DNA of 8,458 nucleotides, from contig JAKAOD010000112.1 in assembly GCA_021823365.1 (NCBI GenBank), forward strand, positions 1-8,458, read 5' to 3'. This DNA is from Actinomycetes bacterium. GTDB lineage: Bacteria > Actinomycetota > Acidimicrobiia > Acidimicrobiales > Bog-793. Position numbers and translations under genes: made by a program. Positions 1 through 6,598 of this stretch are shown piece by piece; positions within the stretch are counted from its first letter, which is position 1, and each line of letters opens with the position of its first letter. Below the pieces are notes generated by a model. It had not been told where the DNA came from and did no database searches. It saw only the letters and a list, made by a program, of their open reading frames with translations.

Positions 1-12
1 GACGGCTCCTGG

Positions 13-741
13 GTGCTCGGCGCTCCGGGTGAGGAGCGCTCGGGCCGCGACCACCGGACGCTTGCCGAGAAGGCCTTCATCTCGATCCACGACGCCATCC
101 TCACCGGGCGGCTGCGCCCGGGCGAGCGCATCCCGATCGAGGAGCTGGCGAGCGCCCTCGACATGAGCCCGATGCCCGTACGCGAGGCGGTCCGCCAGCT
201 CGACGGGCTCGGGCTCGTGGAGAACGTCCCGCACAAGGGCGCACGGATCACGGAGCTCTCGATCGAGGACCTCCGTGAGATCTACGAGGCTCGCCTGTCG
301 CTCGAGCCGCTCGCCATCTACCGGGCGGCCGAGCGGTTCGCCGAGGAGGACGGGGAGCGGGCACGCACCTCGCTCGCGCTGATGAAGGTGCGCCGTCCCG
401 GCACCGTCTCTTCCTGGCCCGCGCACAGCGCGTTCCACCTCGATCTCTACCGGGCGGCCGGCTCGAGCTGGCTGATGCGGCTGATCCAGCCGCTGTGGGA
501 GAGCAGCGAGCGCTACCGGCTCGCGCTCTCGCCGAAGCGGGTGGCGGCGCGCTCGCAGGAGCACGAGAGGGTCTTGCAGGCCTGTGTCGACCACGACGCC
601 CCGCGGGCAGCGTTCGAGCTGCACAACCACCTCGTGCTCACGGCGAACTCGCTGGCCCGCTCGCTCGACCACGACGCCCTGTTCGTCCCGCTCGAGGGCG
701 ATCTCTGGGCGCCGGGGTTCACGGCGGCCGCCTGGCGTTGA
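13..741 (+). CDS. GntR family transcriptional regulator, FCD (FadR-like) subfamily
   Basis: This is a ligand-responsive DNA-binding regulator, usually a dimeric repressor of nearby catabolic genes. The N-terminal winged helix-turn-helix spans about residues 17-80 and has the typical GntR pattern: ILTGRLRPGERI, then ELASALDMSPMPVREAVRQL, then a wing ending HKGARIT. An all-helical FCD effector domain follows (about 85-215). Its metal-binding His positions are visible at H142 (AFH), H184 (EHERVL) and H206 (HNHL). Where most FCD proteins carry Asp or Asn four residues before the first His, this protein has H138. The length, 242 residues, is normal for the family. The GTG at 13 is a working start: the frame stays open to the left edge and no ribosome binding site is visible, so the true start may lie outside. 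It is followed after 34 nt by the reductase gene. Its likely targets are the promoters at 1726 and 6625 (inference from the shared palindromic element). Confidence 0.9.
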   Translation: MLGAPGEERSGRDHRTLAEKAFISIHDAILTGRLRPGERIPIEELASALDMSPMPVREAVRQLDGLGLVENVPHKGARITELSIEDLREIYEARLSLEPLAIYRAAERFAEEDGERARTSLALMKVRRPGTVSSWPAHSAFHLDLYRAAGSSWLMRLIQPLWESSERYRLALSPKRVAARSQEHERVLQACVDHDAPRAAFELHNHLVLTANSLARSLDHDALFVPLEGDLWAPGFTAAAWR

Positions 742-775
742 GCCGGCGCTCGAGGCCGCGCCAGCGGGTGCGGTC

Positions 776-1729
776 GTGACGTCCCGCCGCGTCGTCGTCG
801 TCGGCGCCGGGGCGATCGGGAGCCTCTACGCGGCCCACCTCGCCCGGAGCTGTGAGGTGTGCGTCGTCACCCGCCGCGAGGACCACGCCGAGCGCCTGCG
901 CCGAGAGGGGCTTCGCGTCTCGGGAAAGGCCGAGTTCGTCGCCGCCCTCGACGCGACCGCCGACCCCGGCTCGCTCGGGCCCTTCGACTTCGCGATCGTG
1001 GCGACCAAGGCCAACGACGTCGGCACGGCGATGGCCCGCCTCTCCGGGTCGTCTCCCGGCGCCGTCGTCATGACGAGCCAGAACGGTCTCGGCGCCGACG
1101 AGATCGTCGCGTCGATCGGCCCCTGGAGCGTGCTGTCGGCGGTGACGTTCATGAGCGGCATCCGCCGCGACGACCGTCACGTCGAGTACGAGCTCGACGC
1201 GCCGACCTGGATCGGACCGGGGTCGGCGAGCCCGGCCCCGGCCTCGGCGGGGCGGGAGGTCGCCGAGCTCCTCCTCGAGGCGGGGCTCCGCGCGACGGCC
1301 TTCGACGACGTCCGGCCGGCGCTGTGGTCGAAGCTCATCTTCAACGCGACGGTGAACGCCGTCTCGGCCCTCACCCTCCTCCCGCACGACCGGCACTTCC
1401 GGCTCGAGGACGCGCTGTTCGACCTCGGCGGCCTGGTGCGGGGCCTCGTCGAGGAAGGAAAGGCCGTCGCAGCCGGGGCGGGGATCGAGCTGTTCGAGGA
1501 TCCCTGGGAGATGAACCTCGAGGCCGTGCGGCGCGGCGAGACGGCAGGCGGGGACTACCGCCATCTCCCGTCGATGCTCGAGGACGTGCTCGCAGGGCGG
1601 CGGACCGAGGTCGACCACATCACCGGCGCCCTCGTGCGGGAGGGGCTCCGGCTCGGAGTGGGCACGCCGCTCCACCTCGCCCTCTACCGCCTCGTCCGGG
1701 CCCGGGAGGCGGCGTATCCCGACGGTTGA
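776..1729 (+). CDS. ketopantoate reductase family NADP-dependent oxidoreductase (PanE/ApbA-like)
   Basis: This 317-residue protein is of the 2-dehydropantoate 2-reductase family, which reduces 2-keto acids to 2-hydroxy acids with NADPH in the cytoplasm. The N-terminal Rossmann fold starts at once with VVVVGAGAIGS (G10, G12, G15). Further family signatures are ATKAND (K78), SQNGLG (101-106), WSKLIFNATVNA with the expected catalytic Lys K186 and Asn N190/N194, and SMLEDVLAGRRTEVD near the C-terminus with S266 and the conserved E278. The open frame continues far upstream into the regulator gene. The GTG at 776 was chosen because the Rossmann strand begins five codons later and the upstream translation is low-complexity shadow; GGGTG at 766-770 is a weak ribosome binding site. 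It probably shares a transcript with the regulator. A true panE role is possible, but its place beside a Mo-hydroxylase operon suggests a catabolic 2-keto acid or related substrate (inference). Family is firm, substrate unknown. Confidence 0.88.
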   Translation: MTSRRVVVVGAGAIGSLYAAHLARSCEVCVVTRREDHAERLRREGLRVSGKAEFVAALDATADPGSLGPFDFAIVATKANDVGTAMARLSGSSPGAVVMTSQNGLGADEIVASIGPWSVLSAVTFMSGIRRDDRHVEYELDAPTWIGPGSASPAPASAGREVAELLLEAGLRATAFDDVRPALWSKLIFNATVNAVSALTLLPHDRHFRLEDALFDLGGLVRGLVEEGKAVAAGAGIELFEDPWEMNLEAVRRGETAGGDYRHLPSMLEDVLAGRRTEVDHITGALVREGLRLGVGTPLHLALYRLVRAREAAYPDG

Positions 1730-1754
1730 CAGTTGATCAAACCGGCGGTACCCT
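1726..1754 (+). promoter_or_regulatory. Sigma70-type promoter of the Mo-hydroxylase operon
   Basis: A perfect -35 hexamer TTGACA (1726-1731) overlaps the TGA stop of the reductase gene. It is followed by a 17-nt spacer and a -10 hexamer TACCCT (1749-1754), which keeps the TA...T positions typical of high-GC actinobacterial promoters. Transcription would start near 1761, giving a leader of about 140 nt before the first operon gene at 1903. A perfect palindrome lies in the spacer, where a bound regulator would block RNA polymerase. No experimental support is available. Confidence 0.62.
1733..1744. promoter_or_regulatory. Candidate regulator operator 1 (TTGATCAA palindrome)
   Basis: The 8-bp perfect palindrome TTGATCAA (1733-1740) lies between the -35 and -10 boxes. 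Together with the next bases it forms TGATCAAACCG (1734-1744), which matches TGATCAACCCG at 6656-6666 in 10 of 11 positions. AT-rich palindromes are scarce in this GC-rich sequence; by eye these are the only two TGATCA sites in the window, and both are promoter-proximal. Short palindromic operators are usual for GntR/FCD regulators, so the protein at 13-741 is the first candidate to bind here (inference). Confidence 0.45.
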
Positions 1755-1783
1755 CCGAGCCGGGCGGCCGGTCGTCGCCGCGG

Positions 1784-1877
1784 CTGCGACCGGGGTGACC
1801 GGGACGCAGGAGGCTCCGGGGCGCATCGACCGGAGATGCGACCCGGAATCGATCCCCCGATGACGGTTAGCATCGGG
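1784..1877 (+). promoter_or_regulatory. Structured 5' leader with three possible hairpins
   Basis: Three successive inverted repeats lie between the predicted transcription start and the ribosome binding site. They are CTGCG/CGCAG (1784-1788 with 1805-1809, 16-nt loop), CGCATC/GATGCG (1822-1827 with 1835-1840, 7-nt loop) and CCCGATG/CATCGGG (1856-1862 with 1871-1877, 8-nt loop). The last ends 10 nt before the ribosome binding site at 1888. I do not recognise a known riboswitch class. In GC-rich DNA 5-6 bp stems arise easily by chance; the 7-bp stem is the best supported. Confidence 0.3.
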
Positions 1878-1887
1878 CGGGCGCGCG

Positions 1888-1896
1888 AAGGTGAGG
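1888..1896 (+). promoter_or_regulatory. Ribosome binding site of the FAD-subunit gene
   Basis: AAGGTGAGG lies 6 nt before the GTG at 1903 and decides this start. It beats the ATG codons at 1836 and 1860, which open a different frame that overlaps the gene and reads as Arg/Pro-rich shadow. Confidence 0.6.
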
Positions 1897-1902
1897 TGAG
1901 CG

Positions 1903-2775
1903 GTGCTCCTCGAGCAAGTCGAGTACGTCCGGCCCGGCACCGTCGGCGAGGCGCTCGAGCTGCTGGCGGCGAACGAGGGGGCGGCCCCGCTGGCCGGCGG
2001 CCAGAGCCTCGTGAACGTCCTGAAGAACCGCGTCGCCTCGGTGGCGCTGCTCGTCGACATCACGCGCCTCGACGAGCTGCGGCGGCTGCGGCGCGCCGGC
2101 GACGGCTCGCTCGAGATCGGCGCCTGCGTCACCTACGACGAGCTCGACCGCTCCGAGGAGGTCCGCGAGCGCCACGACGTCCTCGCCGACGTCGCCGGCC
2201 ACATCGAGGACCAGCAGATTCGCAGCCGTGGCACCATTGGCGGGAACTGCTGCCTCTCCGACCCGACGAACAACCTCCCCCCGATCATCGTCGCGCTCGG
2301 TGCGACGATGCACCTGCGCTCGCGCCGCGCCGAGCGGTCGGTGCCGGCGGAGGAGTTCTTCAAGGGCTACTTCCTCACCGCCCTCGAGCCGGGAGAGCTC
2401 CTCGTGTCGATCACCGTGCCGCCGCTCCCGAAAGGGAGCGGCGCCGGCTACTGCTCGCTCGCGCTGGCGGCGGATGCCAAGGCGATCGTGCGGGCGGCGG
2501 CGAGGGTCACGCTCGCCGCCGGCGCCGCCACCGTCGAGGACGCCCGCGTCGTGATGGCGCGCCTCGCCCATGTGCCGGTGCGTGCCGCCGCCGCCGAGGA
2601 CGGCCTGCGCGGCGCGACGCCCGACGAGGGGTCGGTGCGGCGCGCGACGGCGTCGGCGGGCGAGGGGCACGAGCCGATCTCCGACAGCCACGGCTCCGGC
2701 GCCTACCGGCGCGAGATGGCGCCCGTCGTCGCGAAGAGAGCGGTGCTGCAGGCGATCGAGGGGGCACGCCGGTGA
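1903..2775 (+). CDS. Molybdenum hydroxylase FAD-binding (medium) subunit, CoxM/XdhB-like
   Basis: This 290-residue protein is the FAD-carrying subunit of a three-subunit molybdenum hydroxylase. It takes electrons from the [2Fe-2S] subunit and passes them to the final acceptor. The first FAD motif is AGGQSL (residues 31-36). The second is TIGGNCCLSDPTNNLP (111-126), matching the family TIGG...DP element but with an unusual Cys-Cys pair (C116, C117) and Asn residues. The C-terminal domain (about 180-290) ends with the family-typical AYRREMAPVVAKRAV segment. Length is normal for CoxM proteins. It is the first gene of the operon, preceded by a promoter and a good ribosome binding site, and its TGA overlaps the next gene's GTG (GTGA at 2772-2775), so translation is coupled. 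The gene order FAD, Fe-S, Mo is the same as coxMSL, but the Mo subunit does not look like a CO dehydrogenase, so no cox symbol is given. Confidence 0.93.
   Translation: MLLEQVEYVRPGTVGEALELLAANEGAAPLAGGQSLVNVLKNRVASVALLVDITRLDELRRLRRAGDGSLEIGACVTYDELDRSEEVRERHDVLADVAGHIEDQQIRSRGTIGGNCCLSDPTNNLPPIIVALGATMHLRSRRAERSVPAEEFFKGYFLTALEPGELLVSITVPPLPKGSGAGYCSLALAADAKAIVRAAARVTLAAGAATVEDARVVMARLAHVPVRAAAAEDGLRGATPDEGSVRRATASAGEGHEPISDSHGSGAYRREMAPVVAKRAVLQAIEGARR
2758..2764 (+). promoter_or_regulatory. Ribosome binding site of the [2Fe-2S] subunit gene
   Basis: GAGGGGG lies inside the end of the FAD-subunit gene, 7 nt before the GTG at 2772. This supports a start that overlaps the upstream stop codon. 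Confidence 0.5.
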
Positions 2776-3311
2776 GCGAGCAGGGAACGTCCCACTACAT
2801 CGAGACCGTCGTCAACAAGACGAGCTACCGCCGGGTCGTCAGGTCCCGCCAGCTGCTGGTCCACTTCCTCAGGGACGACCTCGGCCTGACCGGCACGCAC
2901 ATCGGCTGCGACACCGGCAACTGCGGCGCGTGCACGATCATCTACGGCGGGAGGCTCGTGAAGAGCTGCATGCTGCTCGCGCCCCAGGCCGACGGGGTCG
3001 AGATCGAGACGGTCGAGTGCCTGGCGCACGACGGGACCTTGAGCGCCCTGCAGCAGAGCTTCCACGAGCACCACGCCCTCCAGTGCGGCTACTGCACGCC
3101 GGGGATGCTCATGAGCGCGACCTACCTGCTCAGGCAGGACCCGTCGCCGAGCGAGGAGGAGATCCGGCGCGGCATCAGGGGCAACGTCTGCCGCTGCACC
3201 GGCTACGTGAACATCGTGCGCGCCGTCGCCGCGGCGGCAGCGGCAGGCGCCGGGGGCTCGCCGGCGGGCGTCGCCGCGGCGGGCGAGGGAGCGAAGAGGT
3301 CGGCAAGGTGA
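2772..3311 (+). CDS. Molybdenum hydroxylase [2Fe-2S] (small) subunit, CoxS/XdhC-type iron-sulfur protein
   Basis: This 179-residue electron-transfer subunit binds two [2Fe-2S] clusters and links the Mo site to FAD. The N-terminal plant-ferredoxin-like domain has ligands C46, C51, C54 (GCDTGNCGACT) and C66 (KSCML). The C-terminal four-helix domain has C105 and C108 (QCGYCTPGM) and C140 and C142 (NVCRCTGY). All eight ligands are present, so it should be functional. Family members usually end soon after the CRCTGY motif; here about 25 further residues form an Ala/Gly-rich tail (about 152-179) of no evident function. The GTG at 2772 overlaps the previous stop, and the TGA at 3309-3311 overlaps the GTG of the Mo subunit, so the genes are translationally coupled. 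The start gives MSEQGTSHYIETVVN, a normal beginning for this family. Confidence 0.95.
   Translation: MSEQGTSHYIETVVNKTSYRRVVRSRQLLVHFLRDDLGLTGTHIGCDTGNCGACTIIYGGRLVKSCMLLAPQADGVEIETVECLAHDGTLSALQQSFHEHHALQCGYCTPGMLMSATYLLRQDPSPSEEEIRRGIRGNVCRCTGYVNIVRAVAAAAAAGAGGSPAGVAAAGEGAKRSAR
3294..3300 (+). promoter_or_regulatory. Ribosome binding site of the Mo-subunit gene
   Basis: AAGAGGT lies in the last codons of the [2Fe-2S] gene, 7 nt before the GTG at 3308. It fixes the Mo-subunit start at the GTGA overlap. Confidence 0.5.
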
Positions 3312-5815
3312 GCGTCGCCGCGCCGGAGCAGACATCCGAGAGGGCGGGGACGTGGGCGGGGCGCAGCCTCCCGCGCAAGGAGGACGGGCGGCTCGTCCAG
3401 GGGCAGGGCTCCTTCGTCGACGACCTCGGGATGCACGGCCAGGGCTACGCCTGGTTCGTGCGCTCTCCCTACGGGCACGCGCGCATCGTCGCGATCGACC
3501 CGGCGCCGGCGCTCGCCATGGAAGGCGTCTACGCCGTCCTCACCGGCGAGGAGGCGCGGGAGATGTGCGCCACGCCGTTCTTCGCCATCGCCCCCGAGCC
3601 GGGCGCGCTGATGCAGGAGTGGCCGCTCGCCGTCGGAAAGGTGCGCTACCAGGGGGATGCCGTCGCCGTGGTGCTCGCCGACTCGCGCGAGACCGCCCGC
3701 GACGCGGCCGAGCGGGTCGAGGTCGAGTACGAGCCGCTCCCGGCCGTCGTCGACGCCGTCGCCGCCGCCGAGCCCTCCGCGCCGGTGCTGCACGAGCAGG
3801 CGGGGACGAACGTGGTCTGGCACGGGCTGTTCGACTACGGCGACATCGACTGGGCGCTCGACAATGCCGACCACGTCGTCAAGATCGACCGGCTGCACTT
3901 CCACCGCTTCTCCTCGACGCCGAACGAGTGCAATGTCGCCGTCGTCGACTGGGACCTCGGCACCGGCACGGTGCGGGTCGAGTCCAACTACCAGATGCCC
4001 ATGTTCGCGGCGATGGTCATCGGCCCGACGATCGGCGTGCCGATCAACAAGTTCTCCTTCGCGTCGAAGGACATCGGGGGTGCCTTCGGGATCAAGATCG
4101 GCTTCTACCCCCAGATCGCCGCCCTGGCGCTGCTCTCGAAGAAGGCGGGGCGCCCGGCCAAGTGGATCGAGTACCGCACGGAGCACATGCTCTCCGCCGG
4201 GCACGGCAACGAGCGGACGTTCCTCGACATCGAGGTGCCCGTGATGTCCGACGGGACGATCCTCGGGCTCAAGGTGCGGGCCTTCGACGACGCCGGGGCC
4301 TACCTCCACTACGAGCCCCTCGGCGCGGTGATCTGGTCCCAGGTGGTCCCCGGCTGCTACAAGCTGAAGCACGTCCGGGTGGACTACACCGAGACCGTCA
4401 CGAACAAGTGCCCGACGGTGCCGAATCGCGGCTACTCGCGCATGCAGCACCTCTGGCTCGTCGAGCGGATCGTCGACATCGTCGCCCGCGAGCTCGGCTT
4501 CGACCCAGTCGCGCTGCGCAAGCTCAACTACGTCCAGCCCGAGGACTACCCGTACGAGACGCCGAACGGCTGCGTCTACGACTCCGGCGACCTGCCGCGC
4601 TCGCTCGACATCGCGCTCGAGCTCGCGCACGCGGCCGAGTGGCGGGAGCGCAAGCGGTCGCTCGGCACGGGATCGGGGCGGCGCATCGGCATCGGCATCG
4701 GCAGCACCCTCGACTCCGGGACGAACAACTTCGGCCAGTCGCGGATCATCAACCCGAGCCTGCCGTTCTCGGGCAACGGCGAGGCGTCGATCGCCAAGCT
4801 CGACCTTTTCGGCGAGATCAACGTCGACATCGGCACCACCCCCCAGGGGCAGGGTCACGAGACGACGGCAGCCCAGGTCGCGGCCGACATCCTCGGCGTC
4901 TCCCCCGACGACGTCAACGTCACCGTCGGCTTCGACCAGGCGCACAACGCCTACGTCGGGTTCTCCGGAACGTACGCGAGCCAGTTCGCCGTGTCGGGCC
5001 TCGGAGCGGTCATGGGCGCCGCCGAGAAGCTCCGCGGCCAGATCGTCAAGCTCGCCGCCTTCGCGCTCTCGGCCCCGGAGGAGGAGATCGAGCTCGAGGG
5101 CGGCCAGGCGAGGGTCAAGGGAGACGCCGGGCGGGCGATCCCGTTCATCGGCATCGCCAACATGGTCTATGCGAACAACGCCGGGCTCCCGCCCGACCTC
5201 CTCGACGGCGTCGACCTGGTCGCCCGCTACGTCTACGTCCCGCCGTTCCAGGTCCCCGACACCGAGCGCAAGACGGGCAACCTCACGCTCACCTACGCGA
5301 GCCAGGTCCACGTCTGCGTCGTCGAGGTCGACGAGGAGACCGGCGAGGTGCGCATCCTCGAGTACGCGGCCGTCGACGACTGTGGCCGGAGGATCAACCC
5401 CCTGCTCGTCGAGGGCCAGGTCCACGGTGCGACCGGCCAGGGCATCGCGGCGGCGCTGTACGAGTCGCTCGACTACGACGACGACGGCCAGCTCGAGCAG
5501 CCGTCCTTCTACGAGTACCACGCGGCGACGTCGATGGACGTCCCGGCGATCGCCTCCGGCAGCATCGAGTCGCCGAGCCCCTTCACGCCGAACGGCGCGA
5601 AGGGCATGGGCGAGGGCGGCGGGGCGCCGCTGCACGCCGTGTGCAGCGCGATCCAGGACGCCCTCGGCCCGGGCGACGCCGTCGTCGCCGACAGCCACAA
5701 CGACTGGGAGCGCACCTACCGGCTGCTCAGGAGCGGCGAGGAGGGGGCAGCTCGTGGGGTGACGGTCGTCTCGCGCGGTCCGGCCGGCGGCTCCTCGCCC
5801 GCCGGCGACGTCTGA
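3308..5815 (+). CDS. Molybdenum hydroxylase large (molybdopterin-cofactor) subunit, xanthine dehydrogenase/CoxL superfamily
   Basis: This 835-residue catalytic subunit binds the Mo-pterin cofactor and hydroxylates a substrate with water as the oxygen source. The N-terminal hammerhead domain (about 20-165) starts RSLPRKEDGRLVQGQGSFVDD and includes KVRYQGDAVAVVLADS. Cofactor-binding elements follow: DIGGAFGIK (255-263), the substrate loop PNRGYSRMQ (372-380), TTPQGQGHETTAAQ (510-523) and KGMGEGGG (765-772) with the conserved catalytic Glu E769. The loop is neither AYXCSFR of form I CO dehydrogenase nor AYRGAGR of form II enzymes, so CO oxidation is unlikely and an aldehyde or N-heterocycle is more plausible; the substrate cannot be read from sequence. 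The last 20-odd residues are a Gly/Ser/Pro-rich tail. It starts at GTG 3308 over the upstream stop, and its TGA overlaps the next ATG (TGATG, 5813-5817). No maturation genes (XdhC/CoxF, CoxD, CoxE types) are visible in the window. Confidence 0.94.
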   Translation: MSVAAPEQTSERAGTWAGRSLPRKEDGRLVQGQGSFVDDLGMHGQGYAWFVRSPYGHARIVAIDPAPALAMEGVYAVLTGEEAREMCATPFFAIAPEPGALMQEWPLAVGKVRYQGDAVAVVLADSRETARDAAERVEVEYEPLPAVVDAVAAAEPSAPVLHEQAGTNVVWHGLFDYGDIDWALDNADHVVKIDRLHFHRFSSTPNECNVAVVDWDLGTGTVRVESNYQMPMFAAMVIGPTIGVPINKFSFASKDIGGAFGIKIGFYPQIAALALLSKKAGRPAKWIEYRTEHMLSAGHGNERTFLDIEVPVMSDGTILGLKVRAFDDAGAYLHYEPLGAVIWSQVVPGCYKLKHVRVDYTETVTNKCPTVPNRGYSRMQHLWLVERIVDIVARELGFDPVALRKLNYVQPEDYPYETPNGCVYDSGDLPRSLDIALELAHAAEWRERKRSLGTGSGRRIGIGIGSTLDSGTNNFGQSRIINPSLPFSGNGEASIAKLDLFGEINVDIGTTPQGQGHETTAAQVAADILGVSPDDVNVTVGFDQAHNAYVGFSGTYASQFAVSGLGAVMGAAEKLRGQIVKLAAFALSAPEEEIELEGGQARVKGDAGRAIPFIGIANMVYANNAGLPPDLLDGVDLVARYVYVPPFQVPDTERKTGNLTLTYASQVHVCVVEVDEETGEVRILEYAAVDDCGRRINPLLVEGQVHGATGQGIAAALYESLDYDDDGQLEQPSFYEYHAATSMDVPAIASGSIESPSPFTPNGAKGMGEGGGAPLHAVCSAIQDALGPGDAVVADSHNDWERTYRLLRSGEEGAARGVTVVSRGPAGGSSPAGDV

Positions 5816-6516
5816 TGCTGCTCAAGAACGAGTTCGTCGTCGAGGCGGACGTCGCGACGGTCTGGGCGCACCTGTTGGACATGGAGGGCGTCGCGGCCTG
5901 CATGCCGGGGGCACGCATCGACGAGGCCGTCCCGCCGAACGTCTACCGGGGAAGCGTGCGGGTGAAGATCGGGCCGATGACGGTCGAGTACCGGGGCGAG
6001 GCGACCCTCGCCGAGGCGGACGAGGCGGACCGCTCCGCCCGCATCGAGCTCAAGGCCCGCGAGGCACGGGGCCAGGGGAACGCCCGGGCGACGATCCGCA
6101 ACCACCTCGAGCCTCACGGCGCCGGCACGCGTGTCGTCGCCGAGACCGACCTCCAGATCACCGGGCCGCAGGCGCAGTTCGGCAAGGGCGTGCTCGAGGA
6201 CGTCGGTGGCCGCATCCTCGACGAGTTCGCCCGCAGGCTCGAGGAGCGGATGGCGGCCGGCGCGGGCTCGACGGCCGGCGCCGAGGGCGGCGCGACCGCT
6301 GCCCGCGGCGCGAGCGAGCCGACGACGGCCGGCTCGGGCGGCCCGGCCGGCGACGACGCCCTGGACCTCGGGAAGATCCTCGGGCGCTCGGCTGCCGGGA
6401 AGGCGGCGAAGGTGGGCCTGATCGCCGCATCCGGCGTGGCGTGCGTCCTCGTGCTGGCGGCGGCGCTGCGCGCGCGCCGCCGCTCGGCCGGCCGCTGCTC
6501 CACGAGCGGCTGCTGA
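5815..6516 (+). CDS. CoxG family SRPBCC protein with C-terminal membrane anchor
   Basis: This 233-residue protein has three parts. An SRPBCC/CoxG lipid-binding-like domain covers about residues 1-146 (MLLKNEFVVEADVATVWAHL, CMPGARI, then the closing helix GGRILDEFARRLEERM). An Ala/Gly/Ser-rich linker covers about 147-181. A single hydrophobic helix (200-218, VGLIAASGVACVLVLAAAL) is followed at once by Arg-rich residues (RARRR), which should place the C-terminus on the cytoplasmic side. CoxG proteins recruit Mo-containing CO dehydrogenases to the membrane and help pass electrons toward quinones; by analogy this one should dock the upstream hydroxylase and connect it to respiration (inference). 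It is the last gene of the coupled operon, beginning at an ATG that overlaps the Mo-subunit stop. No clear ribosome binding site precedes it, so it probably depends on coupling. The tail contains two Cys (C228, C233). Confidence 0.9.
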   Translation: MLLKNEFVVEADVATVWAHLLDMEGVAACMPGARIDEAVPPNVYRGSVRVKIGPMTVEYRGEATLAEADEADRSARIELKAREARGQGNARATIRNHLEPHGAGTRVVAETDLQITGPQAQFGKGVLEDVGGRILDEFARRLEERMAAGAGSTAGAEGGATAARGASEPTTAGSGGPAGDDALDLGKILGRSAAGKAAKVGLIAASGVACVLVLAAALRARRRSAGRCSTSGC

Positions 6517-6518
6517 GG

Positions 6519-6570
6519 ACCCGCCGCCCCGCCCCCTCGCCCCCTCGCCCCGGCCCTCCGCCGCCCCGCC
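6519..6570 (+). terminator. Possible Rho-dependent terminator (C-rich, G-poor tract)
   Basis: Directly after the CoxG-like stop the + strand is strongly C-rich and G-poor: 38 C, 10 G, 3 T and 1 A in 52 nt by hand count. It includes a tandem repeat GCCCCCTC (6531-6538 and 6539-6546). Such unstructured C-over-G transcripts are typical Rho loading sites. A weak stem CCCCG/CGGGG (6564-6568 with 6580-6584) follows, without a U tract, so an intrinsic terminator is less likely. Confidence 0.35.
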
Positions 6571-6598
6571 GCGGCTCGCCGGGGACGACCGCGCCGGG

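Noticed and set aside
584..775. N-terminal extension of the reductase into the regulator gene
   Set aside because: The extension is Ser/Thr/Arg-rich shadow. The Rossmann motif begins right after GTG 776.
719..1873. Minus-strand open frame opposite the reductase gene
   Set aside because: Arg/Pro/Gly-rich shadow with no motif; the opposite strand encodes a complete reductase.
1822..1877. A known molybdenum-cofactor riboswitch in the operon leader
   Set aside because: Hairpins are present, but I cannot match them to the Moco RNA consensus by eye, so only an unassigned structured leader is claimed.
1836..2771. ATG at 1836 as the start of a long protein fused to the [2Fe-2S] subunit
   Set aside because: The upstream part is an out-of-frame, Arg-rich shadow of the FAD-subunit gene. 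The real [2Fe-2S] subunit starts at GTG 2772 with its own ribosome binding site.
3203..5698. Long open frame on the minus strand (831 codons) opposite the Mo subunit
   Set aside because: Its translation is Arg/Val/Asp/Gly-rich without domain motifs. Such antisense frames are expected opposite high-GC genes. The + strand gene has full family motifs.
3352..5814. Extension of the CoxG-like protein upstream through the Mo-subunit gene
   Set aside because: Arg/Ala-rich out-of-frame shadow; the SRPBCC domain begins at ATG 5815.
1903..6516. Assignment of the operon as aerobic CO dehydrogenase (coxMSLG)
   Set aside because: The Mo-subunit loop PNRGYSR lacks the Cys of AYXCSFR needed for the Mo-Cu site. 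Gene order alone is not enough.
6531..6546. Tandem GCCCCCTC repeat as a mobile-element or attachment-site trace
   Set aside because: There are only two short copies in a C-rich tract, with no integrase or transposase nearby. It is better explained as low-complexity sequence in a terminator zone.
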